Shown: positions 7,204 to 13,234 of the stretch, piece by piece
How positions within the stretch are numbered: position 1 is the stretch's first letter
How the letters are laid out: each line of letters opens with the position of its first letter
Assembly: GCA_002299865.1 (NCBI GenBank)
Contig: DBNV01000057.1
Coordinates: 1 to 13,234, forward strand
DNA from: Desulfonatronaceae bacterium UBA663
GTDB taxonomy: Bacteria > Desulfobacterota > Desulfovibrionia > Desulfovibrionales > Desulfonatronaceae
Direction: 5' to 3'
Length of the DNA stretch: 13,234 nt
Made by a program: the position numbers and the translations under genes
The notes under the pieces: model-generated
What the model was told of the DNA's origin: nothing
The model's database searches: none
Seen by the model: only the letters and a program-made list of their open reading frames with translations

Positions 7204-7620
7204 CTACCCCTTGGCCACCTTGCTGCGCAGCAGGTCTCCGGCCACGACGATCCCCTGCATCCCGGCGGCCTTGGCCTCCTTGGCCAAGTCTTCCAACCGC
7301 AGCTTGCGCGAGCCCAACACCCTGAGCAGCATGGGCAGGTTCACCCCGGTGATCACTTCCAGACGATGCTCGCCCAGGTTAAGCAGGGATAGGCTCAAAT
7401 TCGTGGGCGTGCCTCCGAACATGTCCGTCAACACGACGACCCCGTCGCCCTGATCGGACTGCTTTACGCCTTTCTTGATCTCGCCAAGAGATTTCTCCAC
7501 TTCCTTGGTCACGTCCACGCTCACGAAGAAACAGTTCTCCTGGGGACCAAGGATCAATTCCGCGGCCTTGAGCAGGTACAGCCCGTACTCGGTGTGGGTT
7601 ACCAGAACGACTCCGATCAC
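7204..7620 (-). CDS. Mannose-family PTS EIIA component
   Basis: A 138-residue cytoplasmic EIIA of the mannose/fructose/sorbose PTS family, which receives phosphate from HPr. Its start reads (M)IGVVLVTHTEYG, placing the active histidine at position 9 (His10 in E. coli ManX). LTDMFGGTPTN is the conserved dimer and active-site segment. I chose the GTG start at 7620 because GGGAG lies 7 bases upstream and because the family begins exactly here. An upstream ATG at 7704 would add 28 unrelated residues and overlap rapZ. The gene starts 43 bases after rapZ and heads the EIIA-EIIB-EIIC set. E. coli ManX fuses EIIA to EIIB, whereas here they are separate proteins. Confidence 0.9.
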   Translation of the reverse strand: MIGVVLVTHTEYGLYLLKAAELILGPQENCFFVSVDVTKEVEKSLGEIKKGVKQSDQGDGVVVLTDMFGGTPTNLSLSLLNLGEHRLEVITGVNLPMLLRVLGSRKLRLEDLAKEAKAAGMQGIVVAGDLLRSKVAKG

Positions 7621-7663
7621 CTTAGCGCTCCCAAAGAATACAGTAAAAGTATTGAATCGACCT

Positions 7664-8599
7664 TCAGCCAAGCTCCAGGTGGCGATACTCCGTGGACACG
7701 GCAAAACCGGAAGAGTTCAGAAACGTGGACAAGGCTTGGGTCACGGCCACCGACCGGTGTCTCCCTCCGGTGCAGCCCAGGGCCATGGTCAACCGGTAGC
7801 GCCCCTCCAAGGCATACAGAGGCAGGAGAAAGCGTAAGAATTCTTCGAAACGCCGTAAAAACGACTTGCCCGGTTCCCCTTGCAGTACATAGTCGGCGAT
7901 GCATCCGTCCAGCCCGGACAAGGGGCGCAACTGGGCGTCAAAATACGGATTGGGCAAAAACCGCAAATCAAACACCAAATCCGCCTCCAGAGGCACGCCA
8001 TACTTGAACCCGAAGGAAATGAGATGCACGCGCAACCCCTGTCCTGAACAACCCGGGAGGCTCCATTTTTCCTGAATGAACCGGCGCAGATCGTGGATGG
8101 AATAGTCCGAGGTGTCAACAACCAGGTCCGCTTGCAAACGCAGGTCTTTGAGCATGCCCCGTTCCCGGACGATGGCCTGATCAAGCCCGGGAGCAAGGAT
8201 CTCCAAAGGATGCGGGCGACGGGTCGTCGCGTACCGGCGCACCAGCACCTCGGTCCTGGCCTCCAAGAACAACAGCTTCAGGACCATGCCGGCCTGGGTC
8301 ATTTCCTCGACCACTTCCCGCCAACGGGAGACGAAATCATCCTGGCGGACGTCCAGCCCCAAGGCCAATCCGCGGTGGCGCTCCATCTTCAAGTCGTCGA
8401 AAAGCAGCACCAATTTGCCTACCAGACCGGGCGGCAGGCCGTCTACGCAAAAAAACCCCATGTCCTCGAACACATTGAGGACAGTGCTCTTGCCGGCGCC
8501 GGACAGCCCGCTCACCACGACCAGAGGGATGCCCGCTGCGCGGCGCGCCGCGCGCCGCAAGTCCTGTCTTTGCGCTACGGTCTCGGATTCAGGCGGCAT
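7664..8599 (-). CDS. rapZ: RapZ/YvcJ family nucleotide-binding protein
   Basis: A 311-residue P-loop protein. In E. coli, RapZ senses glucosamine 6-phosphate and delivers the GlmZ small RNA to RNase E. Relatives in other phyla bind nucleotides without that RNA pathway, so the exact role here is open. The Walker A motif is GLSGAGKS (31-38), followed by EDMGFFCVDGLPP. The C-terminal domain has SFGFKYGVPLEADLVFDLRF and GCTGGRHRSV, both diagnostic of the family. Compared with E. coli RapZ (284 aa), the N-terminus carries about 24 extra residues rich in Arg and Ala. The start at 8599 overlaps the end of ptsN by 11 bases. A start nearer the P-loop cannot be excluded, because no strong binding site supports 8599. 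Confidence 0.93.
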   Translation of the reverse strand: MPPESETVAQRQDLRRAARRAAGIPLVVVSGLSGAGKSTVLNVFEDMGFFCVDGLPPGLVGKLVLLFDDLKMERHRGLALGLDVRQDDFVSRWREVVEEMTQAGMVLKLLFLEARTEVLVRRYATTRRPHPLEILAPGLDQAIVRERGMLKDLRLQADLVVDTSDYSIHDLRRFIQEKWSLPGCSGQGLRVHLISFGFKYGVPLEADLVFDLRFLPNPYFDAQLRPLSGLDGCIADYVLQGEPGKSFLRRFEEFLRFLLPLYALEGRYRLTMALGCTGGRHRSVAVTQALSTFLNSSGFAVSTEYRHLELG

Positions 8600-9038
8600 T
8601 AAGGGTATCCCAGAAAGCGTCCTCGTCCAGAGCGGTCAGAAGCCCCGCCCTGAAGGTTTCGCTCTTGAGCAGTCGGGTTATGGAGGCCAGGATGCGCAGG
8701 TGCATTCCCGCGACCTGCTCCGGTGCCAGGACCATGAAAAAAATATGGCACGGCTTGTGGTCCAGGGCGTCGAAGCCCACGCCCTCGGCGCTGCGGCCGA
8801 CCACCAGGACGATGCGCTCCAGATCCCGCAGTTTGCCGTGCGGAATGGCCACGCCGTCGCCGATGCCGGTGCTGCCGAGACTCTCCCGGTCCCGCAGGAC
8901 CCTGAAGGCCGATTCAGTGTTGAAGTCCGGCCATTTTCTCGCCACAGCCGAAACCAGTTCCCGCAATACATCGACCTTGCCGGTGGCCCGCAAATCCGCC
9001 AACACAAGATCCTTGTCCAGGAAATCATTTAAGATCAT
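8589..9038 (-). CDS. ptsN: Nitrogen-type PTS EIIA (PtsN, EIIA-Ntr)
   Basis: A 149-residue EIIA of the fructose/nitrogen family. It is a regulatory phosphoprotein that does not transport sugar. In other proteobacteria its phosphorylation state adjusts potassium uptake, nitrogen responses and sigma-54-linked genes. The active site is in GIGDGVAIPHGK, with His67. The length is that of PtsN and no membrane domain is attached. The ATG at 9038 directly follows the hpf stop (TAG then ATG, no gap), so translation is probably coupled. The 3' end overlaps rapZ by 11 bases. The phosphate donors (NPr/HPr and enzyme I) are not encoded in this window. Confidence 0.93.
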   Translation of the reverse strand: MILNDFLDKDLVLADLRATGKVDVLRELVSAVARKWPDFNTESAFRVLRDRESLGSTGIGDGVAIPHGKLRDLERIVLVVGRSAEGVGFDALDHKPCHIFFMVLAPEQVAGMHLRILASITRLLKSETFRAGLLTALDEDAFWDTLNAA

Positions 9039-9584
9039 CTAGATGCCCGGATCAATAAGACCGAAGTCTCCGCTTTTGCGCCGATAAATCACGTTGACCC
9101 GATCAATCTCCGCATTCAGGAACACCAAAAAATCGTTGCCCAGGGTCTCCAGTTGCATGGCCGCCTCGTCCACGGACATGGGCTTGGGCTGGAAGTTGTC
9201 CGTGGCAGTGATGGACTGTTCCCGCTTGCCGCCTTCGCCCTGGATGAAGGAGATCACGTCCACCCGGGCGGACCAGCCCTTTTGACCGCGACGATGGTCC
9301 TTGCCTTTTTCCCTGGTCTTGCGCACCTGCGCCTCCAGCTTGTCCAGCACCAGGTCAATGGTGGAATACATGTCCTCGCTCTCCGTATTGGCGGAGATGT
9401 GCAGGTCCTTGCCCACCAGGATGACCTCGGCCATGTGCCGGTATTTTTCCACCGACAGGTTCACGGAAAGCTCGCCCTGGGTCTCCGGGGGCAGATATTT
9501 GGCGATCTTCTCAAAACGCTCCTGGGCATAGCCCTTGAGATGCCTGGAAGGCTCGAAATTCTTGAATGTAAACTTGATTTCCAT
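9039..9584 (-). CDS. hpf: Ribosome hibernation promoting factor, long form
   Basis: A 181-residue ribosome-associated factor that binds the small subunit and promotes inactive 100S dimers in starvation. The N-terminal domain (about 1-100) begins MEIKFTFKNFEPS and carries the basic segment REKGKDHRRG. The C-terminal dimerisation domain (about 128-181) has NFQPKPMSVDEAAMQLE and FLVFLNAEIDRVNVIYRRKSGDFGLI, which marks the long form. E. coli Hpf (95 aa) has only the first domain. The start has a strong AGGAGGT 6 bases upstream. It sits between rpoN and ptsN, as in enterobacteria. Confidence 0.95.
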   Translation of the reverse strand: MEIKFTFKNFEPSRHLKGYAQERFEKIAKYLPPETQGELSVNLSVEKYRHMAEVILVGKDLHISANTESEDMYSTIDLVLDKLEAQVRKTREKGKDHRRGQKGWSARVDVISFIQGEGGKREQSITATDNFQPKPMSVDEAAMQLETLGNDFLVFLNAEIDRVNVIYRRKSGDFGLIDPGI

Positions 9585-9590
9585 GGGGAC

Positions 9591-9597
9591 ACCTCCT
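9591..9597 (-). promoter_or_regulatory. Strong ribosome binding site of hpf
   Basis: AGGAGGT on the minus strand, 6 bases before ATG 9584. It is the best Shine-Dalgarno match in the window and implies high translation of hpf relative to its neighbours. Confidence 0.8.
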
Positions 9598-9606
9598 GGA
9601 GATGAA

Positions 9607-9632
9607 CTCCCGGCAATTAATTTATCCGGGAG
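9607..9632. repeat. Inverted repeat between rpoN and hpf
   Basis: A perfect 7-base inverted repeat, CTCCCGG and CCGGGAG, encloses a 12-base AT-rich spacer that contains AATTAATT. It lies within the 119-base rpoN-hpf gap, 9 bases upstream of the hpf binding site. It may be an operator, an RNA processing or attenuation hairpin, or a stabilising stem for the hpf mRNA. No T run follows, so it is not a standard terminator. Confidence 0.5.
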
Positions 9633-9703
9633 CGGGTTTGATCGTGGTTGGCTGTCCGCTACAAACTTCCCACATGCTAAGCCTCGCCCCCAAAAGACCG
9701 CGC

Positions 9704-11146
9704 CTAGAACAATTCTTTCCTCTTGGAGGAGGATTCAATATTCAAGGCCATTCTATACTTGGCCACGGTCCTTCTGGCAATATTCACGCCCAGGGATTTT
9801 TTCAGCAGTTGAGCGATGAGTTCGTCGCTCAACGGACGCATGGAATCTTCCTCGGAGATCAACTTTTTTATCTCGGCCTTGACGCTTTCAGAACCGGCCT
9901 CGCTGCCGTCATCCATGCCCAGGGCGCTGTTGAAGAAAAACTTCAGTTCATGAATGCCGTGGGGCGTGCTCATGTACTTGTTGGTGGTGATCCTGCTGAC
10001 GGTGGACTCGTGCATATTGATGTCCATGGCCACGTCCTTGAGAATCATCGGCTTCAGATGGGTCACGCCGTAGAGAAAAAACTCGCGTTGAAAACGGACG
10101 ATGCTCTCCGCGACCTTGTACAAGGTGCGTTGGCGCTGATAGAGGCTTTTCATCAGCCAATGGGCCGAACGCACCCTCTCCTGGATATAGTCCCTGGCCT
10201 TGCTGCTTTGGGTGGACAGCATACCCTTGGCGTACGCCTCGTTGATCATCAACTGAGGAATGTCCTCCTCATTGAGGACGATGATAAAGTCCTCGCCCTG
10301 GCGGGACACAAACACGTCCGGACTCGCATACTGCGGTTCCGCGGAGCCGAAATTCCTGCCGGGCAGGGGGTCAAGCCGGCGGATGACGTCCAGATACTCC
10401 TTGATCTGCTCCATGGATATCCGGAGCTTTTTAGCCAAGGGCTTGTATCGCCGCTTCTCCAGCTCCTCCATGTGGTCCCGCACCAGGGACACCAAAACCG
10501 GGTCATCCAGGCCGAGCACATCCATTTGTACCAGGAGACACTCCTGGGGACTGCGGGCCGCGATGCCCACCGGATCCAGCCGTTGCACCACCCGCAAAAC
10601 CGCCTCGACCTCCCCGACGCTTGAACCGGTCAGGCCGGCGATGTTTTCCGGGGCTTCGCGCAGATAACCGATGGAATCCAGGTTGCCTAAGATAACGTCG
10701 GTAATGGCCAACCGCCCCGCGTCCATCCGCGAGAGCCGCAACTGCCAGGACAAATGGCCGATCAAGGAGGTCTTGCCGGCCAACCTGGCCTCCAGGCTCA
10801 TGCCCTCCTCGGGGATTTCCAGATCCCTGCCATGCATCTGCCGACTGACACTGGAAAACTCGCCCAGATAGTCCTGCCATTCCGCGTCATGCGGTTGACG
10901 CCCATCGTTCACGCTGACCGGCTGAAAACGCTCTTTGTCGGACGTTGCGACCTCCGTTTCGGCCTGGGCCGCCTCCACGGTTTTGTCCAACGCCTCTTCC
11001 AGGACCGGATTCTCCAAAAGTTCCTGCCTGATGCTCTCCACCAGCTCCAAACGGGAAAGCTGCAACAGCTTGATGGCCTGCTGCAGCTGGGGGGTCATGA
11101 CCAACTGCTGGGTCAGTTTGAGTTGCTGACGCAGTTCAAGGGCCAC
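9704..11146 (-). CDS. rpoN: RNA polymerase sigma-54 factor
   Basis: A 480-residue sigma-54, the alternative sigma factor that recognises -24/-12 promoters and needs AAA+ activators. The N-terminal activator-interacting region is glutamine- and leucine-rich (LRQQLKLTQQLVMTPQLQQAI). The core-binding region follows. The DNA-binding part has the helix-turn-helix and the diagnostic RpoN box ARRTVAKYR at 457-465. Length is normal. The GTG start at 11146 has AAGGA 6 bases upstream and an in-frame TGA two codons before it, so no earlier start is possible. It lies 219 bases downstream of lptB, the widest gap in this run, which may hold its own promoter. Confidence 0.97.
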   Translation of the reverse strand: MALELRQQLKLTQQLVMTPQLQQAIKLLQLSRLELVESIRQELLENPVLEEALDKTVEAAQAETEVATSDKERFQPVSVNDGRQPHDAEWQDYLGEFSSVSRQMHGRDLEIPEEGMSLEARLAGKTSLIGHLSWQLRLSRMDAGRLAITDVILGNLDSIGYLREAPENIAGLTGSSVGEVEAVLRVVQRLDPVGIAARSPQECLLVQMDVLGLDDPVLVSLVRDHMEELEKRRYKPLAKKLRISMEQIKEYLDVIRRLDPLPGRNFGSAEPQYASPDVFVSRQGEDFIIVLNEEDIPQLMINEAYAKGMLSTQSSKARDYIQERVRSAHWLMKSLYQRQRTLYKVAESIVRFQREFFLYGVTHLKPMILKDVAMDINMHESTVSRITTNKYMSTPHGIHELKFFFNSALGMDDGSEAGSESVKAEIKKLISEEDSMRPLSDELIAQLLKKSLGVNIARRTVAKYRMALNIESSSKRKELF

Positions 11147-11365
11147 ACATCATCCTTATCCATGACGCTGATCCGGCTGTCAAAAGTCCGTCTCGCGTTT
11201 TCGACGTTTCGGTCGATGGAAAAGCGCGGCGCTGTCCGCTTTCCCGTTGGCCTCCAGGCGATCTCATGATCGTCGGGGCGACATCCCGCACCCTGATACG
11301 CAAATTCTTTCGGCGTTGCGCATGGGAAAACTGCGCTCTCGGTGGTTCGCATCGCAATCGCCGAC
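11147..11365 (-). promoter_or_regulatory. lptB-rpoN intergenic region with candidate promoter
   Basis: 219 bases without a convincing gene. It contains TTGACA (11178-11183) and, after a 17-base spacer, GATAAG (11155-11160), which would resemble a sigma-70 promoter reading towards rpoN. Transcription from it would begin only about 1-2 bases before the GTG, leaving no room for the AAGGA site, so it is doubtful. A small hairpin, CGATC-TCAT-GATCG, lies at 11259-11272. Confidence 0.3.
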
Positions 11366-12091
11366 TCACAGGGAAAAATCCTCTCCGAGATAGACCTTTC
11401 TGGCCCTGGGATCCGCCACGATTTCCTCGGGCGTGCCGTCAAAAATGGCCTGTCCTTCGAAGACGATGGAGGCCCGATCACAGATTTTCAGTGTTTCGCG
11501 CACGTTATGATCTGAAATCAGCACGCCGATGCCCTTTTGCCGCAAGGAGGTGACAATATCTTGAATATCGTCCACGGCCAAGGGGTCGATGCCTGCGAAC
11601 GGCTCGTCCAGCAACATGAACTTCGGGTCGCGGATCAAGGCCCGAGCAATCTCCAGGCGTCTGCGCTCTCCCCCGGAAAGGTGCATGGCTTTCTGGTCGG
11701 CAAGCTTGGCAATGCCCAATTCATCCAGCAAGGCTTCAGCCTTTTTGCGCTGCAACGCGGGCGAGAAGTCCGTGTATTCGAGGATGATCTGCAAATTCTG
11801 CAACACGGTGAGTTTCTTGAACACGGAACTTTCCTGAGGCAGATAACTCAACCCCAGCCGGGCCCGCTCATGCAGCGGCCAAGTGGTGATGCGCCGCCCG
11901 TCCATTTCCACAGTGCCGTGAGTGGGCTTGATCACCCCCACAAGCATGTAGAACGTTGTGGTTTTGCCTGCCCCGTTGGGCCCTAGCAGCCCCACGATCT
12001 CGCCCTGCCGAACTTGAACCGTGATGCCCCGCGCCACTTCGCGCTGTCCAAAAGACTTGCGCAGGTTTTTTCCGGTCAGGACAGCAATCAC
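11366..12091 (-). CDS. lptB: LPS export ABC transporter ATP-binding protein LptB
   Basis: The 241-residue cytoplasmic ATPase of the LptB2FGC complex, which extracts lipopolysaccharide from the inner membrane and drives it along the LptA bridge. Motifs in order are Walker A GPNGAGKTT (37-45), Q-loop LPQESSVF (Gln86), signature LSGGE (138-142), Walker B FMLLDEP (158-164) and the switch histidine in SDHNV (His195). Length equals that of E. coli LptB. The GTG start at 12091 overlaps the lptA stop as GTGA, and GAGG lies 7 bases upstream inside lptA, so the two are translationally coupled. LptF and LptG are not in the window. Confidence 0.96.
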   Translation of the reverse strand: MIAVLTGKNLRKSFGQREVARGITVQVRQGEIVGLLGPNGAGKTTTFYMLVGVIKPTHGTVEMDGRRITTWPLHERARLGLSYLPQESSVFKKLTVLQNLQIILEYTDFSPALQRKKAEALLDELGIAKLADQKAMHLSGGERRRLEIARALIRDPKFMLLDEPFAGIDPLAVDDIQDIVTSLRQKGIGVLISDHNVRETLKICDRASIVFEGQAIFDGTPEEIVADPRARKVYLGEDFSL

Positions 12092-12639
12092 CGCCTTTCC
12101 TCTTGAGGCAGAAAAAACATCCCCTCCACCCGACGTTCGGAACGTCCCTCTACGTCCAACTCCTCATCCTGAACATGCAAGGTGATCATATGTCCCTTAA
12201 GCTTGGTCGGACCTTCCTCGACCACGGCGTTGCCCTCCAGACGCAGAACTTCCCGATCCACCCAATACGTGGCCGTGTCGCTCCGCCCGACTCGTCCGCC
12301 ATGCTTCAAATAGACCTTGCCTTGGGCGATCATTTTCTTAACTTCCACCCGGGAGTTGGGCTCCTGGCCAGGCTCCCCGGAGCCGTTAGAGACCGCGCTT
12401 TCATCGCGCCGCACTGTTTGGAGATAAACAAGCAGGCGTTCCGAACGCATCTCAAAACCAGGCCTGTCCACGCGCACCCTGCCGATGAACTCGATCCGGT
12501 TGTCGTGGTGTGAATAACGTAGTCTCTCCGAGGTGATGCGCGTGGACGCGTCTTGTTCTTCGGACGCCTCCGCTCTCGGGCCGAAAAACATCAGCAACAG
12601 TAAAAGAATCAAGGCCGCGCCGCGGCGTGGTCGCATCAT
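12088..12639 (-). CDS. lptA: LPS transport periplasmic protein LptA
   Basis: A periplasmic bridge protein that carries lipopolysaccharide from the inner to the outer membrane. With the ATG at 12639 it has 183 residues. The signal peptide has a basic start (MMRPRR), a leucine-rich core and likely cleavage after Ala25 (AEA/SEEQ). The OstA/LptA beta-jellyroll follows, with the typical TSERLRYSHHDNRIEFIGRV start and a second repeat near GNAVVEEGPTKLKGHMITL. A GTG at 12651 would add four residues. I prefer ATG 12639 because GGTG lies about 9 bases before it, but this is not decisive. It follows lptC by a few bases and overlaps lptB by 4. Sequence divergence is high, as usual for LptA, and the assignment rests on the domain plus gene order. 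Confidence 0.9.
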   Translation of the reverse strand: MMRPRRGAALILLLLLMFFGPRAEASEEQDASTRITSERLRYSHHDNRIEFIGRVRVDRPGFEMRSERLLVYLQTVRRDESAVSNGSGEPGQEPNSRVEVKKMIAQGKVYLKHGGRVGRSDTATYWVDREVLRLEGNAVVEEGPTKLKGHMITLHVQDEELDVEGRSERRVEGMFFLPQEERR

Positions 12640-12657
12640 AAAAATCCACACCCGAAA

Positions 12658-13227
12658 CTAAAAAGACTCCGTCAGCCTGTCCTTGGCAATGACCACTTCC
12701 ACACCGCCTTCGGCGTTGACCACCCTGGTGATCAGGTCCATGTCTCCCTTGGGAGCCCGCAGCTGCATGCCTTGATAATCCAACAGAACGTTCCCGTACA
12801 GGTGGATCATCTCATCTACATGGAGATACACGACTTCATCCGAGTTGAGAGTCATCGGACCGTATTCCATTTGCACCCCGGACCAGAGTCTGATGTCATT
12901 ACTGCCCTGATCCACCTCTCCCAGAGGCGCGTTCACCATGACCGGCAGGTCCTGATCGGGCAGGTGTTTGATGACCAAGGGAGAGTTCAGAAGCACCAGT
13001 TGGTCTTCCTGGTCATATGCCGCAGAGACGGCCTTGAGCACCCACAAGGTCCGGCCTTCCTGGCCCAGGCGCATTTCCACGCCGCCCATGGTCACATCCA
13101 CGTCCGCATCCTGACTGATCGGACGCACCTCGCCATATTCCCGTGTCGCCTTTCCTCCCAGCCAGTAAAGACCGAGCAAAAACAACAACGCGACCCCGAC
13201 GATACCGATGATTTTAAATCGACGCAT
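12658..13227 (-). CDS. lptC: LPS export protein LptC
   Basis: A 189-residue bitopic protein that joins the LptB2FG transporter to periplasmic LptA. One N-terminal membrane helix (about residues 6-24) is followed by a periplasmic beta-rich LptC (formerly DUF1239) domain, with sections such as LNSPLVIKHL, LWSGVQMEYGPMTLNSDEVVY and LRAPKGDMDL. Length is normal for the family. The frame stays open to the window edge, so a start a little upstream of ATG 13227 cannot be ruled out, although MRRFKIIGIVGV is a sensible N-terminus. AAAGAG abuts the ATG and is too close to be an efficient binding site. It is the first gene of the lptC-lptA-lptB set in this window. Confidence 0.9.
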   Translation of the reverse strand: MRRFKIIGIVGVALLFLLGLYWLGGKATREYGEVRPISQDADVDVTMGGVEMRLGQEGRTLWVLKAVSAAYDQEDQLVLLNSPLVIKHLPDQDLPVMVNAPLGEVDQGSNDIRLWSGVQMEYGPMTLNSDEVVYLHVDEMIHLYGNVLLDYQGMQLRAPKGDMDLITRVVNAEGGVEVVIAKDRLTESF

Positions 13228-13234
13228 CTCTTTA

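Noticed and set aside
8286..9032. Plus-strand open frame of 248 codons across ptsN and rapZ
   Set aside because: It spans the overlap of two well-supported minus-strand genes and has no independent start signal.
9655..9703. Possible sigma-54 promoter (GG-N10-GC) downstream of rpoN towards hpf
   Set aside because: Only the GG and GC dinucleotides fit. The surrounding bases differ from TGGCAC and TTGC at most positions, so it is indistinguishable from chance.
9602..10624. Plus-strand open frame of 340 codons opposite rpoN
   Set aside because: It is the antisense of unmistakable sigma-54 coding sequence, and its His/Leu/Gln-rich composition matches no recognisable protein.
11113..11481. Minus-strand frame of about 122 codons across the lptB-rpoN gap
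   Set aside because: It overlaps the ends of both real genes in another frame, lacks a ribosome site and does not resemble a protein family.
1..13234. Defence system, prophage, CRISPR array, insertion sequence or RNA gene
   Set aside because: No repeat array, transposase, integrase, toxin-antitoxin pair or tRNA/rRNA pattern was found. The gene order and uniform composition point to core chromosome.

Overview
The window is about 13.2 kb of GC-rich chromosomal DNA. Nearly all of it is protein coding, and every junction points to ordinary vertical housekeeping DNA. I see no insertion sequence, integrase, CRISPR array, tRNA or rRNA. An lptC-lptA-lptB-rpoN-hpf-ptsN-rapZ cluster followed by mannose-family PTS genes, together with a DUF4390/NtrY pair and an E. 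coli-type phosphoglucomutase, suggests a Gram-negative deltaproteobacterium of the Desulfovibrio type (Desulfovibrionales). That assignment rests on gene content recalled from family knowledge, not on a search.

There are three blocks. (1) Positions 5-2910, minus strand: an AI-2E/PerM-family membrane protein followed closely by pgm (phosphoglucomutase). (2) Positions 3141-5923, plus strand: a secreted DUF4390 protein and an NtrY-like membrane histidine kinase, divergent from block 1. No response regulator gene follows. (3) Positions 6018-13227, minus strand: a long, tightly packed run in transcription order lptC, lptA, lptB (lipopolysaccharide transport), rpoN (sigma-54), hpf (long-form ribosome hibernation factor), ptsN (nitrogen-type EIIA), rapZ, then mannose-family PTS EIIA, EIIB and EIIC. 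Blocks 2 and 3 converge on a 94-base gap.

Block 3 follows the well-known gammaproteobacterial order lptA-lptB-rpoN-hpf-ptsN-rapZ. Where enterobacteria carry npr, this cluster has three mannose-type PTS subunits. No EIID, HPr or enzyme I is present in the window.

The most notable detail is at the start of the EIIC gene. A well-placed ATG at 6730, overlapping the EIIB stop codon and preceded by GAGG, opens a frame that fits the family N-terminus. That frame runs into a stop just after a tract of nine T (nine A on the plus strand, 6675-6683), and the rest of EIIC continues in the +1 frame. One extra T would restore a 237-residue protein. The tract may be a sequencing error, a phase-variable switch, a transcriptional slippage site or a real lesion. 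A second oddity is a coding-like but unassigned stretch on the minus strand (about 2859-3080) in the divergent region between blocks 1 and 2.
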